Origin: Planotetraspora silvatica
Lineage (GTDB): Bacteria; Actinomycetota; Actinomycetes; Streptosporangiales; Streptosporangiaceae
Assembly (NCBI RefSeq): GCF_016863315.1
Contig: NZ_BOOQ01000043.1
Span: 1-59,123 of the forward strand
DNA: 59,123 bases
Direction: 5' to 3'
The stretch's first letter is position 1, and each line of letters starts with the position of its first letter. The notes beneath the pieces are model-generated. The model was not told where the DNA came from. It searched no databases and saw only the letters and a program-made list of their open reading frames with translations. Shown piece after piece: positions 25,981-34,579 of this stretch. Made by a program: the position numbers and the translations under genes.

Positions 25981-27300
25981 TCAGGCCGCGGACCGCGCGG
26001 CCGCCTTGAGCCGCTTGGCGACCTTGAGATGCTCGCTCGACTTCAGCGCACCGGGATCGGTCTCGATCGGGCCGAACACGCCGCGCGCCTTCTTCAGCCG
26101 CAGGATGCGCAGGACCGACTCGTCGAGCCGCTGCTCGGTGATGCGTCCGGTCTCGACGGCCTTGAGCAGCGCCTTGTACGCCGTGGGGTAGTCGGGCGGC
26201 ATCAGCAGCACGTCGGCGCCGGCGAGGATCGAGCGCACGGCCACCTCGGCGTCGCCGTACTTCTTCCTGACGCCCGCCATGTCGAGCGCGTCGGTGGTGA
26301 CCACTCCGTCGAAGCCCAGTTTGTCGCGCAGGAGACCGGTGAGGATCTTGTGCGAGAGGGTCGCGGGGTCCCCGGAGGGGTCGAGCTTCGGCATCACGAC
26401 GTGCGCGGTCATGATCGCGTCGACGCCCCGCTTGATCGCCTCACGGAACGGCGGCGCGTCCAGCTTCTCCCACTGGGCCATCGAGTGCTTGATCACGGGA
26501 AGCCCGGTGTGGCTGTCGACCGCGGTGTCTCCATGGCCGGGGAAGTGCTTGGCGACGGTGGCGACGCCCGCGTCGTGGAACCCGTCCACGGCCGCCCCGA
26601 CCATCGCGGCCACCTTCTGCGGGTCGGACCCGTAGGCCCGCGGTCCGATCACCGGATTGCGCGGGTTGATGTTGACGTCGGCGACCGGCGCGAAGTCGAC
26701 GGAGATGCCGAGCGCCTTGAGTTCCTCACCGGTCACCCGTGCGGAGTCGCGCGCGTTGCCGGGATCGCCGGTCGAGCCGATGGCCAGGGCTCCCGGCAGT
26801 TCGGTGATCAGCGGGGACAGCCGGGACACGATGCCGTTCTCCTGGTCGACGCCGATCATGAGCGGCGTGTCCGAGGCCTTGCGCAGCCCGGTGGTGAGCG
26901 CGGCGACCTGTTTCGCGTCGGAGACGTTGTCCGCCCAGTTGAACAAGATCACGCCACCCGGCCGGTACTTCTCGACGACCTCCGCCGGGGTGTCCACGCC
27001 GTACCTGGCCTGGTTCTCCTTGCGGGCGGAGTCGGCGCGCCCGCCGTACACGACGGCCACCAGCAACTGCCCGATCTTGTCCTCGTCCGTCATCGCGGCC
27101 ACCGTCGCCTCGAGGTCCCCCGGCGACGGAGACGGCGTGGCGCTCACGACCGGGGACGGCGGGAGTGTGGGCGAGGGCGCGGACGGAGACGCGACCGGCG
27201 TGGCGGGCGATGACGACGACGCGGTGGCCCCGAACCCGGCCGAGCATCCGGTCATCAGGAGAGCCGCCAGACCAACCGCACCAGACCGCAGTTTTAGCAT
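25981..27300 (-). CDS. nagZ: lipoprotein beta-N-acetylhexosaminidase (glycoside hydrolase family 3)
   Basis: 439 residues. Signal peptide with lipobox LMTGC (Cys19), a Ser/Pro/Ala/Thr linker (about 25-60), then a GH3 domain. NagZ-type motifs are DQENGIVSRLSP and KHFPGHGDTAVDSHTGLPVI, whose flexible loop carries the catalytic Asp/His dyad. It should release GlcNAc from chitin or muropeptide fragments outside the membrane. It lies beside the PTS genes that import GlcNAc. The symbol is by function; a bacterial cytoplasmic NagZ is not implied. Confidence 0.9.
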   Translation of the reverse strand: MLKLRSGAVGLAALLMTGCSAGFGATASSSSPATPVASPSAPSPTLPPSPVVSATPSPSPGDLEATVAAMTDEDKIGQLLVAVVYGGRADSARKENQARYGVDTPAEVVEKYRPGGVILFNWADNVSDAKQVAALTTGLRKASDTPLMIGVDQENGIVSRLSPLITELPGALAIGSTGDPGNARDSARVTGEELKALGISVDFAPVADVNINPRNPVIGPRAYGSDPQKVAAMVGAAVDGFHDAGVATVAKHFPGHGDTAVDSHTGLPVIKHSMAQWEKLDAPPFREAIKRGVDAIMTAHVVMPKLDPSGDPATLSHKILTGLLRDKLGFDGVVTTDALDMAGVRKKYGDAEVAVRSILAGADVLLMPPDYPTAYKALLKAVETGRITEQRLDESVLRILRLKKARGVFGPIETDPGALKSSEHLKVAKRLKAAARSAA

Positions 27301-27381
27301 GTCTTTACGTTATCGGCGCTCTCCCGCCAACCGTGCGCGAACGCGCATCGGGGACCCCACACACGGTCCCGGTCGCGACGC

Positions 27382-29115
27382 TCAAAGCGCCAGCGACCCG
27401 AGTTCCGGAAGCTCCGCCCGTGCGGCCGCCCTCGCACCGGCGGGCGACGTGGCCGACCGGGCGCCCACGGCGGCCGAACGGCACTGCTCGCGCGTGTGCC
27501 GTGCCAGCGCGGCCCGCACCAACGGAAGCGCGGGCGCGGACATGGACAGCGAGGTCACCCCCATGCCCACGAGCACGCAGGCGAGGATCGGGTCGGCCGC
27601 GGCCTCTCCGCAGACCCCGCATCCCTTGCCCGCGGCCGTGGCCGCGAACGCGGCCATGCCGATGAGGTCGAGGACGGCGGGATGCCACGGATCCTGGAGC
27701 GCGGCGACCTCGCTGACCTGCCGGTCAGCGGCGAGCGCGTACTGCGTGAGATCGTTCGTCCCGATCGAGAAGAAGTCGACCTCCTCGATCAGGTCGGTGG
27801 CCCTGATCGCCGCCGACGGCACCTCGATCATGATCCCCGCGTTCTCCAGCCCCGCCGTACGGCAGGCCTCGGCGAACCACGCGGCCTCCTCGACGGTCGC
27901 CACCATCGGAGCCATGATCTCGGCCTTGGCCGCGGTGCCCGCCGCCGCGCGCGCGAGAGCGCCGAGCTGAACGGCCATGATGTCCGGATACCGCCGGAAC
28001 ATGCGGATGCCGCGCTCGCCGAGTGCCGGGTTCGGCTCCTCGCCGGGAGACGGCAGGAAGGCCAGCGGCTTGTCGGCACCGGCGTCGAGGGTCCTGACCA
28101 CGACGCGCCCTCCGGGGAACGCGTCGAAGACGGCCCGGTAGGCCGCCTCCTGCTCCTCGGGCGTGGGCGCGGTCTCCCGGTCCAGGAAGAGGAACTCCGT
28201 GCGGTAGAGGCCCACTCCCTCGGCCCCCGCCGCCAGGGCGGCGTCGAGGTCGCGCGGGCCGCCGATGTTGGCGAGCAGGGGGACGGCATGGCCGTCCGCG
28301 GTCGTGCCGGGCCCGGTGACCGCCGACAGGACGGCACGCCTGGCCTCGTCGGCGTTGCGTGCCGCGGTGACCTCGTCCTCGTCCGGCGAGAGCCGTACAC
28401 GCCCGGACGAACCGTCGACGAGCACGGCCGCGCCCTGCGCGATGGTGGTCGCACCGGCGCACCCGACGACCGCCGGGACTCCCATCGAACGGGCGAGGAT
28501 CGCGGTGTGGCTCGTCGGGCCACCCTGCTCGGTCACGAACGCGGCGACGACGTCCTTGGAGAGCAGAGCCGTGTCCGCCGGAGCCAGATCCTTGGCGACC
28601 AGCACGAACGGGACGGCGGCGCTGGTGGGGACACCGGACATCGGCAGCCCGGCGAGCAGGGCGATCGCCCGGTCGCGGATGTCGTCGAGGTCGGCGACCC
28701 GCTCGCCGAGGTATCCGCCCGCCGCCGACAGCAGATCCCGATATTTCCCGAAAGCTTCGAAGACGGCCCTGGGTGCGGCGACACCCTGGTCGATCAGCTG
28801 GCCCACCTCCACGGCGAGCCCCGGGTCGCGGGCCATCATGGCCTGCGCGCCGAGCACCTCCTCGGCCTCGCCGCCCGCCCGGGCGCCTCTCGACTCCAGG
28901 TCGGCGGCGACATCGTCCAGGGCCTGTTCGGCCCGGCCCCGCTCAGCCGGCGCGTCACCGTCGTGCCGCGATCCCGCGGCGGGCTCGGGGATGTCTCCCA
29001 CCACGAGAAAGGCCGGGCCGTACCCGGAGCCCGGGCTGACGCCCGTTCCCGTGAGCAGCCGGGGAGCCTGCTCCTGGGACTCCGGGGTGGTGCTCCCGGT
29101 CTCGCGCCGGTCCAT
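27382..29115 (-). CDS. ptsI: PTS enzyme I (phosphoenolpyruvate-protein phosphotransferase)
   Basis: 577 residues, complete. The phospho-histidine is in GGPTSHTAILAR. The PEP-binding C-terminal domain shows GVGLYRTEFLFLDR, GERGIRMFRRYPD, MIEVPSAA, SIGTNDLTQYALAADR and GCGVCGEAAADP. It starts the phosphorelay EI-HPr-EIIA-EIIB. The ATG is 5 bases after the ptsH stop, without its own ribosome site, so translation is probably coupled to ptsH. It is controlled from the dre-bearing promoter in front of ptsH. Confidence 0.95.
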   Translation of the reverse strand: MDRRETGSTTPESQEQAPRLLTGTGVSPGSGYGPAFLVVGDIPEPAAGSRHDGDAPAERGRAEQALDDVAADLESRGARAGGEAEEVLGAQAMMARDPGLAVEVGQLIDQGVAAPRAVFEAFGKYRDLLSAAGGYLGERVADLDDIRDRAIALLAGLPMSGVPTSAAVPFVLVAKDLAPADTALLSKDVVAAFVTEQGGPTSHTAILARSMGVPAVVGCAGATTIAQGAAVLVDGSSGRVRLSPDEDEVTAARNADEARRAVLSAVTGPGTTADGHAVPLLANIGGPRDLDAALAAGAEGVGLYRTEFLFLDRETAPTPEEQEAAYRAVFDAFPGGRVVVRTLDAGADKPLAFLPSPGEEPNPALGERGIRMFRRYPDIMAVQLGALARAAAGTAAKAEIMAPMVATVEEAAWFAEACRTAGLENAGIMIEVPSAAIRATDLIEEVDFFSIGTNDLTQYALAADRQVSEVAALQDPWHPAVLDLIGMAAFAATAAGKGCGVCGEAAADPILACVLVGMGVTSLSMSAPALPLVRAALARHTREQCRSAAVGARSATSPAGARAAARAELPELGSLAL

Positions 29116-29120
29116 GGGGA

Positions 29121-29378
29121 TCAGGAGGCCGCGGCGATCTCGGCGAGCCGGTCGAGCACCTCGTCGGCGCCCTCCCCCTCAGCCGAGATGACGATGGACT
29201 CGCCCTGCCTGACGTCCAGCGCCAGGACGGACAGGATGCTCTTCGCGCTCACCGGCTGACCTCCCGCCTTCGCGACGGTGACGTCGAACGGCGCCTTCGC
29301 CGCGGTCTGCACGAACGTCGCCGCCGGACGGGCGTGCAGACCCACCTCGGACTCGACACTGACCTTGCGCTCGGCCAC
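29121..29378 (-). CDS. ptsH: PTS phosphocarrier HPr
   Basis: 85 residues. The active histidine is in VGLHARPAA and the Ser-type regulatory site region in KSILSVLALD. It passes phosphate from enzyme I to EIIA. The GTG at 29378 is chosen: AAGGAGG lies 5 bases upstream, whereas the ATG at 29393 overlaps that ribosome site. A DasR-type operator lies 30-45 bases upstream. Confidence 0.95.
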   Translation of the reverse strand: MAERKVSVESEVGLHARPAATFVQTAAKAPFDVTVAKAGGQPVSAKSILSVLALDVRQGESIVISAEGEGADEVLDRLAEIAAAS

Positions 29379-29399
29379 GATTTCCTCCTTCAAGCGAAC

Positions 29400-30047
29400 C
29401 TAATAACGCGGTCTAGACCACCTTATTCCTGTCAAGGGCCAATCAATACCCGACAGATCGCTGATTACCAGATCCGCGTGCGACAGTTCATCGGGACGGT
29501 GTGTGGTGGCCACTCCCACACATGCCATACCTGCCGCCTGCGCGGCGGCGATTCCCGCCAGCGAGTCCTCGAACGCCACACAGTCTCCGGGCTCGACTCC
29601 GAGCCGGGCCGCGCCCTCCAGGAACCCGGCCGGGTCGGGCTTGCCCACCGCGACGTCCTCGGCGGACACGATGGTCTGGACCAGATCGATGACACCCACC
29701 TGGGCCAGCCGTTCCCGCGCCCACGCGAGGTTCGCCGAGGTGACCAGGCCGACGGGCGAGCCGTGGCCGGCCACCCGGCGCACCAGGTCGGCCGCTCCGG
29801 GGACGGGCACGATGTCCGGCAGGCCCGGACGGTCGTAGTAGGAGCGCAACTCGGCGAGCAGAGCGCCGACGTCGGCGTCCGGGAAGAACTCCGGGAGCAC
29901 GTCGGCGCCGCGGCGGCCCATGAAACGCCGCAGCACCACGGTGTCGTGCTCCACACCGTGGTTGTCCAGCAACATGGCCCACAGGGCGATGCTGCGGCGC
30001 TCGGTGTCGATCAGCGTGCCGTCCAGGTCGAACAGGGCCGCCCGCAT
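29400..30047 (-). CDS. HAD-IA hydrolase in the PTS operon (beta-phosphoglucomutase-like)
   Basis: 215 residues. Motif I FDLDGTLIDTE, motif II LVTSANLAW, motif III GKPDPAGF, motif IV VAFEDSLAGIAAAQAAG. The KPDPxxF and FEDSxxGxxAA signature is typical of beta-phosphoglucomutase and sugar-phosphate phosphatases. The ATG overlaps the crr stop (TGATG), so translation is coupled. Its last codons form the dre operator of ptsHI. A role in removing sugar phosphates formed by the PTS is likely but inferred. Confidence 0.88.
   Translation of the reverse strand: MRAALFDLDGTLIDTERRSIALWAMLLDNHGVEHDTVVLRRFMGRRGADVLPEFFPDADVGALLAELRSYYDRPGLPDIVPVPGAADLVRRVAGHGSPVGLVTSANLAWARERLAQVGVIDLVQTIVSAEDVAVGKPDPAGFLEGAARLGVEPGDCVAFEDSLAGIAAAQAAGMACVGVATTHRPDELSHADLVISDLSGIDWPLTGIRWSRPRY
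29408..29423. promoter_or_regulatory. dre (DasR operator) in front of ptsHI, inside the HAD gene
   Basis: GCGGTCTAGACCACCT contains the near-perfect palindrome GGTCTAGACC, the core of the DasR-responsive element known from Streptomyces. It lies 30 bases upstream of the ptsH start and is at the same time the sequence that encodes the last residues (WSRPR) of the upstream HAD protein. Confidence 0.85.
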
Positions 30048-30493
30048 CACGACCACTGGAAGAGTTCGTCGCCGACGACGATCCGCCCGGAGGCCACGTC
30101 GCTGATCGACTCGGCCGGGGCGTCCAGCGCCACGACGGGGCAGACGGGAGAGCGACCGCCCGCCTCGATCTCGGCCGGGTTCCAGCCCACGACGGGCTGT
30201 CCCGCCTCGACGTGGTCGCCCTCGGCGGCGAGCAGGCGGAAGCCCTCGCCCCTGAGCTGCACCGTGTCGATGCCGAGATGGACCAGGACCCCTCTGCCGT
30301 CGGCCCCGACCACCACATACGCGTGCGGGTGCAGCTTGACGATCGTCCCGGTGATCGGAGCCACCGCCTGACCCGGTGCCCGCTCGGGATCGATCGCCGT
30401 CCCCGGGCCCACCATGGCCTGGGAGAACACAGGGTCGGGGACGGCCGCCAGTCCAACGGCCGAGCCCGACATCGGCGCGAGAACAGTCGTCAA
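30047..30493 (-). CDS. crr: PTS glucose-type EIIA protein
   Basis: 148 residues, single EIIA-Glc domain. The two active-site histidines are in LHPHAYVVVG and VLVHLGIDTVQL. It takes phosphate from HPr and passes it to EIIB (PtsB). The TTG at 30493 is the only start before the conserved LAPMSGSAV; AAGGG lies 11 bases upstream. The downstream HAD gene overlaps the stop codon. In Streptomyces the stand-alone EIIA (Crr) serves GlcNAc uptake, which fits here. Confidence 0.9.
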   Translation of the reverse strand: MTTVLAPMSGSAVGLAAVPDPVFSQAMVGPGTAIDPERAPGQAVAPITGTIVKLHPHAYVVVGADGRGVLVHLGIDTVQLRGEGFRLLAAEGDHVEAGQPVVGWNPAEIEAGGRSPVCPVVALDAPAESISDVASGRIVVGDELFQWS

Positions 30494-30617
30494 GGTGAAG
30501 CGCCCTTCCTCCGGCGCGCGACGGCCGGCCCGCCAAGAGCCCGATCGCCGCGACGCGGGCCCGCTCGTGCACGCGAGCTGCGCGACCAGCGCCCGAGCTC
30601 GCGTCCACTGCGCGGGC

Positions 30618-30854
30618 TCAGCCGATGATGTCCTCGATGTCGCTGGCGATGGTGTCCGCCTCGGGGCCCACCACGACCTGGACGACGTTGCCCGCGGCCA
30701 TCACGCCGTGGGCGCCGGCCGCCTTGAGGGCCGCCTGGTCGACCTTCGAGGCGTCGTGCACCTCGGTGCGCAGCCGCGTGATGCACGGCTCGATCTCGAT
30801 GATGTTGTCGGCGCCACCGAGTCCGGCGACGATCGCCTCGGCGTCTGCGGCCAT
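30618..30854 (-). CDS. ptsB: PTS GlcNAc-type EIIB protein
   Basis: 78 residues, a single EIIB domain. The phospho-cysteine is in IEPCITRLRTEV. It transfers phosphate from EIIA to the incoming sugar bound by the membrane EIIC (NagE, 2 kb away). 13 bases separate it from the upstream nagB gene. In many bacteria EIIB is fused to EIIC; here, as in Streptomyces, it is separate. A 124-base GC-rich spacer with several inverted repeats separates it from crr. Confidence 0.92.
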   Translation of the reverse strand: MAADAEAIVAGLGGADNIIEIEPCITRLRTEVHDASKVDQAALKAAGAHGVMAAGNVVQVVVGPEADTIASDIEDIIG

Positions 30855-30867
30855 GGGGGTTCTCCGT

Positions 30868-31902
30868 TCAGTCGGTCTGGGTGACCTTGTTCAGACCACG
30901 GGGTGCGTCCGGGTCGATACCGAGCCTGCGCGCGAGCGCCTCGGTCAGCAACTGTCCCGGAACGATGAGTCCCAGCGGGGCCACCCACTCCGGCAGATCG
31001 GGGCCGTTCAGCGCGGCGGTGGACGCGGCGGCCAGTTCGGTGCCGCCACCGACGCCGAAGGCCGAGGCGCCCGCGCCGGTGACGCGCTGGGCGAGGGCGA
31101 TCGTGCCCGCGAGCGTCGGGCCCTCACCCGCCGCCACCAGGATCGCCGGGGTGTCCTCGTCGACGACCGCGATCGGGCCGTGCAGCAGGTCGGCGTAGGA
31201 CAGCCCCATGGCGTGCAGGTAGCACGCCTCCTTGAGCTTGAGCGCGAGCTCCAGCGCCGTCGAGAAGGCCAGGCCGCGGCCCGAGACGACCACCCCCGGC
31301 TTGTCGGCGAGCCCGTCGACGACGGCCTGCAGGTCACCGGGGTCGGAGATCAGCTTCTCCACCGCATCGGGAACCCGCCGCAGGTCGTCCGGGTCGACGT
31401 CGGCGCCGAGGCCCAGGGCCAGCACGGCCAGGGCGGCGAGCTGGGTGGTGTAGGTCTTGGTGGCGGGAACCGCCTTCTCCTCACCGGCCAGCGTGCACAG
31501 CGCGAGGTCGGCGACCTGGGCCAGCGGCGAGTCCTCGCCGCCGTTGGTGATGGCGACGGTCTTGGCCCCGCAGGCCTTCGCCCACTCGATGGTCTCGACG
31601 ATCTCCTCGGTGCGGCCGGACTGGGACAGCCCCACGGCCAGCACGCCCTCGAGATCGAGCTTGCGCCGGTAGGTCGTGGCGATGGAGGGGGCTCCGAGCG
31701 CCGACAACCGGCCCGCCCGGGCCTCGATCAGGTACCGGCCGTAGACCGCGGCGTTGTCCGAGGTGCCGCGCGCGACGAACAACGTCTGACGGGTGTCCCG
31801 CGCCAGCGCCTGGACCTCCGCGGTGCGGGGCAGCAGGGCGTCGATCGTCGCCCGCAACGCCGCCGGCTGCTCGGCGATCTCGCTGCGCATCTTCGTCGTC
31901 AT
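30868..31902 (-). CDS. nagB: SIS-domain glucosamine-6-phosphate deaminase-type protein
   Basis: 344 residues with two SIS (sugar isomerase) domains: FVARGTSDNAAVYGRYLIEA and GLSQSGRTEEIVETIEWAK in the first, GRGLAFSTALELALKLKEACY and LLHGPIAVV in the second. This matches the isomerase half of GlmS and the NagB-II class, which deaminates glucosamine-6-phosphate to fructose-6-phosphate. The location between ptsB and dasR supports this use. It is divergent from dasR with a shared dre-bearing control region. The symbol is functional; it is not homologous to classical NagB. Confidence 0.85.
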   Translation of the reverse strand: MTTKMRSEIAEQPAALRATIDALLPRTAEVQALARDTRQTLFVARGTSDNAAVYGRYLIEARAGRLSALGAPSIATTYRRKLDLEGVLAVGLSQSGRTEEIVETIEWAKACGAKTVAITNGGEDSPLAQVADLALCTLAGEEKAVPATKTYTTQLAALAVLALGLGADVDPDDLRRVPDAVEKLISDPGDLQAVVDGLADKPGVVVSGRGLAFSTALELALKLKEACYLHAMGLSYADLLHGPIAVVDEDTPAILVAAGEGPTLAGTIALAQRVTGAGASAFGVGGGTELAAASTAALNGPDLPEWVAPLGLIVPGQLLTEALARRLGIDPDAPRGLNKVTQTD

Positions 31903-31961
31903 CCGGTGCTCATCCTCGTTGGCGAATGGGGGCCGTTATCGATCCGACGCCGGCCCGTTCA

Positions 31962-31991
31962 TTGACACATATTTCCGGCCTATGGTCTAGT
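31962..31991 (+). promoter_or_regulatory. dasR: candidate dasR promoter
   Basis: TTGACA (31962-31967) is followed after 18 bases by TCTAGT (31986-31991), which lies inside the dre palindrome. Binding of the repressor would cover the -10, consistent with autoregulation. Inferred from position only. Confidence 0.45.
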
Positions 31992-32004
31992 CCGGACTAG
32001 ACCA
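31983..32004. promoter_or_regulatory. double dre operator between nagB and dasR
   Basis: A perfect 22-bp palindrome made of TGGTCTAGTCC and its reverse complement. Each half contains a dre-like GGTCTAG core, so two DasR dimers or one extended site could be accommodated. It lies between the divergent nagB and dasR genes and can control both. Confidence 0.8.
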
Positions 32005-32054
32005 GTAAGAACCTTAACTTATTTCACATGATCAGAACGAGAGGGGAGGGATCA

Positions 32055-32795
32055 GTGGCGCAGATCGATCCGGACAGCCCGGTGCCGAAGTACTTCCAGC
32101 TGAGAGAGATCGTGCTCGACCTCATCGAAAGCAACGAGCTGCCGATCGGCGCGGCGATCCCCTCAGAACGAGAGCTCTGCCAGCGTTTCGGCCTGTCCCG
32201 CATGACGGTACGGCAGGCCGTGGACCACCTGGTGTCGGAGGGCCGCCTGCACCGGGTCCCCGGCAAGGGCACGTTCGTCGCACGCCCGAAGATCGAACTC
32301 GCACTCCAGCTCACCTCCTTCAGTGACGACATGCGGGCACGCGGCATGGAGCCGGGGTCCCGCGACCTGGACCGGCGTGTAGTCCGGGCCAGCGCGCATC
32401 TGGCACGGGAACTCGGCATACAGCCGGGAGACTCCGTGCACTTCATCGAGCGGTTGCGCACGGCGGACGGGGAACCGCTGAGCATCGAGCGCGCCCACAT
32501 CCCGGTCGTGCTCGCACCCGACCTCGATGACTACGACCTGTCCGGCCGATCCCTGTACGCCCTGCTCGAGTCCCGCTACGGACTCGTGCTGGACGCCGGG
32601 GAGCTCACCATCGACGGCGGTATCGCCGATCCGAGTGACGCCGACCTGCTCAAACTGCCCCGCGGAGGGGCCGTGCTGCTTCTGCAGCGCCGGTCCTACG
32701 CCGGCGGGGTATGCGCCGAACTCGGGGTCTCCACCTACCGTGCCGACCGCTACCAGCTACGGACTCTCCTCGAGATCCCCACCCGACGCTCTTAG
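32055..32795 (+). CDS. dasR: GntR/HutC-family regulator, DasR type
   Basis: 246 residues. The N-terminal winged helix is VPKYFQLREIVLDLIESNELPIG ... IPSERELCQRFGLSRMTVRQAVDHLVSEGRLHRVPGKGTFVARPK; a UTRA effector domain fills the rest (from about 90). DasR senses glucosamine-6-P/GlcNAc-6-P and represses GlcNAc uptake and chitin genes. The GTG at 32055 has GGGGAGGG 4 bases upstream; the ATG at 32028 sits too early. It is adjacent to nagE and the dre sites, which supports the assignment. Confidence 0.9.
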   Translation: MAQIDPDSPVPKYFQLREIVLDLIESNELPIGAAIPSERELCQRFGLSRMTVRQAVDHLVSEGRLHRVPGKGTFVARPKIELALQLTSFSDDMRARGMEPGSRDLDRRVVRASAHLARELGIQPGDSVHFIERLRTADGEPLSIERAHIPVVLAPDLDDYDLSGRSLYALLESRYGLVLDAGELTIDGGIADPSDADLLKLPRGGAVLLLQRRSYAGGVCAELGVSTYRADRYQLRTLLEIPTRRS

Positions 32796-32831
32796 CGGTC
32801 TCCTCCCGCACCCCCACTCCTGGAGGACACC

Positions 32832-34166
32832 ATGACATCCTCGTCCGCAGACGCGGGTCTGCCCGCCGCTCCAGCGCGCCAATCCGCCGTGATGGCCGTG
32901 CTGTCCCGCATCGGCCGCTCGCTCATGCTCCCGATCGCGGCCCTGCCCGCCGCCGCCATCCTGCTCCGCATCGGGCAGGACGACCTGCTCGGCCGTACGG
33001 ACAACGCGACGCTCGACAAGATCGCCCAGATGGTGGGCGGCGCCGGCGGCGCGCTCTTCGACGCCCTGCCGCTGCTGTTCGCCGTCGGTGTGGCCGTCGG
33101 CTTCGCCCGGCGTTCCGACGGCTCCACGGCGCTGGCCGCCGTGGTCGGCTACCTCGTCTGGGACCGGGTCACGCACCTGATGTTCTTCGACGCCTCGGCC
33201 GACTCCGCGGTCCACACGAAGGTGGTCCAGAGCGTCGTCGGAGCGGACGGCAAGCCCACCGACGCGCTCAACCTCGCCTCGGCCAACCCCACCGGAGTGT
33301 TGGGCGGCATCCTCATCGGCCTCGTGGCGGCCATCCTGTGGCAGCGGTACTACCGCATCAAGCTGCCGGCCTGGCTCGCCTTCTTCGGCGGCCGTCGATT
33401 CGTGCCGATCATCACCGCTCTCGCCGCGCTCATCCTCGCCGTCGTCTTCGGCCTGATCTGGCAGCCCATCGGGCAGGGACTCAGCAGCTTCGGCGAGTGG
33501 CTGGCCGACAACTCCACTCTCGGCGCCGGCATCTACGGCGTGGTCAACCGGGCGCTGATCCCCTTCGGCCTGCACCACTTCGTCAACTCGATCGTCTGGT
33601 TCACCGTGCCCGATTGCACCGTGGGCGCCACCCACGCCGCGGGCGACCTGAACTGCTACTTCGCCGGCCAGGACGGCGCGGGCGCGTTCATGGCGGGCTT
33701 CTTCCCGGTCATGATGTTCGGCCTGCCTGCTGCGGCCCTCGCCATGTGGCGCACCGCCCTCCCCCACCGCCGCGCGGCGGTCGGCGGCATCATGATCTCG
33801 GCGGCGCTGATCTCCTTCGTCACCGGCATCACCGAGCCGATCGAGTTCGCGTTCATCTTCGTCGCACCCGTGCTGTTCGTGGTCCATGCCCTGCTCACCG
33901 GCGTCTCGATGGCGGTGGTCGCGGCGCTCGACGGCCGACTGGGCTTCGGCTTCTCGGCGGGCGCCATCGACGCCGGATTGAACGCGTCGAAGGACAACAC
34001 CCACAACTTCCTGCTGATCATGGTGATCGGCGTCATCTACTTCTTCGTCTACTACGGGGTGTTCACCTTCTTGATCAAGAAGCTGAACCTCAAGACCCCC
34101 GGCCGCGAGCCGGAGCCCGACGTGGACGCCGGAGAGACCGCCGAGACCGCTTCCAGCCGCACCTGA
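32832..34166 (+). CDS. nagE: PTS GlcNAc-specific EIIC permease
   Basis: 444 residues with about ten membrane segments (first SLMLPIAALPAAAILLRIG). EIIC-Glc family motifs are seen: HHFVNSIVWF, the substrate-site FMAGFFPVMMFGLPAAALAMW and TGITEPIEFAFIFVAPVL. No EIIB or EIIA domain is attached. It imports and phosphorylates N-acetylglucosamine using PtsB, Crr, HPr and EI encoded nearby. The ATG has TGGAGG a few bases upstream and follows dasR by 36 bases. Confidence 0.93.
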   Translation: MTSSSADAGLPAAPARQSAVMAVLSRIGRSLMLPIAALPAAAILLRIGQDDLLGRTDNATLDKIAQMVGGAGGALFDALPLLFAVGVAVGFARRSDGSTALAAVVGYLVWDRVTHLMFFDASADSAVHTKVVQSVVGADGKPTDALNLASANPTGVLGGILIGLVAAILWQRYYRIKLPAWLAFFGGRRFVPIITALAALILAVVFGLIWQPIGQGLSSFGEWLADNSTLGAGIYGVVNRALIPFGLHHFVNSIVWFTVPDCTVGATHAAGDLNCYFAGQDGAGAFMAGFFPVMMFGLPAAALAMWRTALPHRRAAVGGIMISAALISFVTGITEPIEFAFIFVAPVLFVVHALLTGVSMAVVAALDGRLGFGFSAGAIDAGLNASKDNTHNFLLIMVIGVIYFFVYYGVFTFLIKKLNLKTPGREPEPDVDAGETAETASSRT

Positions 34167-34215
34167 CCCACCCTCGCAGTACCCCGCACCTCCCTCTCGG
34201 GGCACGTATCGGGGA

Positions 34216-34246
34216 AAGGGGCGCCCGGCGATCCTGGGCGCCCCTT
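34216..34246 (+). terminator. rho-independent terminator after nagE
   Basis: AAGGGGCGCCC and GGGCGCCCCTT form an 11-bp stem around a 9-base loop, followed by CTGCGTTT. It sits 50 bases past the nagE stop. Confidence 0.8.
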
Positions 34247-34257
34247 CTGCGTTTCAC

Positions 34258-34341
34258 CGCGGTCCCGGTGGGTCTCGCCGTGGTCCCGGTGGGTCTCGCC
34301 GCGGTGCCGGTGGGTCTCGCCGCGGTGCCGGTGCGTTGCAC
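34258..34341. repeat. 21-bp tandem repeat (minisatellite), about four units
   Basis: Four 21-bp units with the core CGGTGGGTCTCGCCG start at 34258, 34279, 34300 and 34321; degenerate copies continue to about 34397. They lie downstream of the nagE terminator in a 413-base gene-free stretch (34167-34579). Nothing else was recognised in this stretch apart from the terminator. Confidence 0.8.
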
Positions 34342-34579
34342 CGTGGTTCCGCCTGGTCCCGGTCGGTTGCATCGTGGTTCCGGTCGCCGGAAATGCTCGG
34401 TTCCGGGATCCGTAACAGCCGGGCATCGTCCGCCTCCTCACCCCAACCCATGGGAATTTTCCCGCACAAATGACCTCATAAAGGCCTCTTGATCGGCAAA
34501 GTTGGCGGCCGCTGTATCAGCGCGCAGGACCGGAATCTCTATTAGTCGTCAGGTCAGACGACGACAAGGGAGTCCCCCG

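Noticed and set aside
30494-30617. A separate small RNA between crr and ptsB
   Set aside because: There are GC-rich inverted repeats, but no promoter or terminator could be supported.
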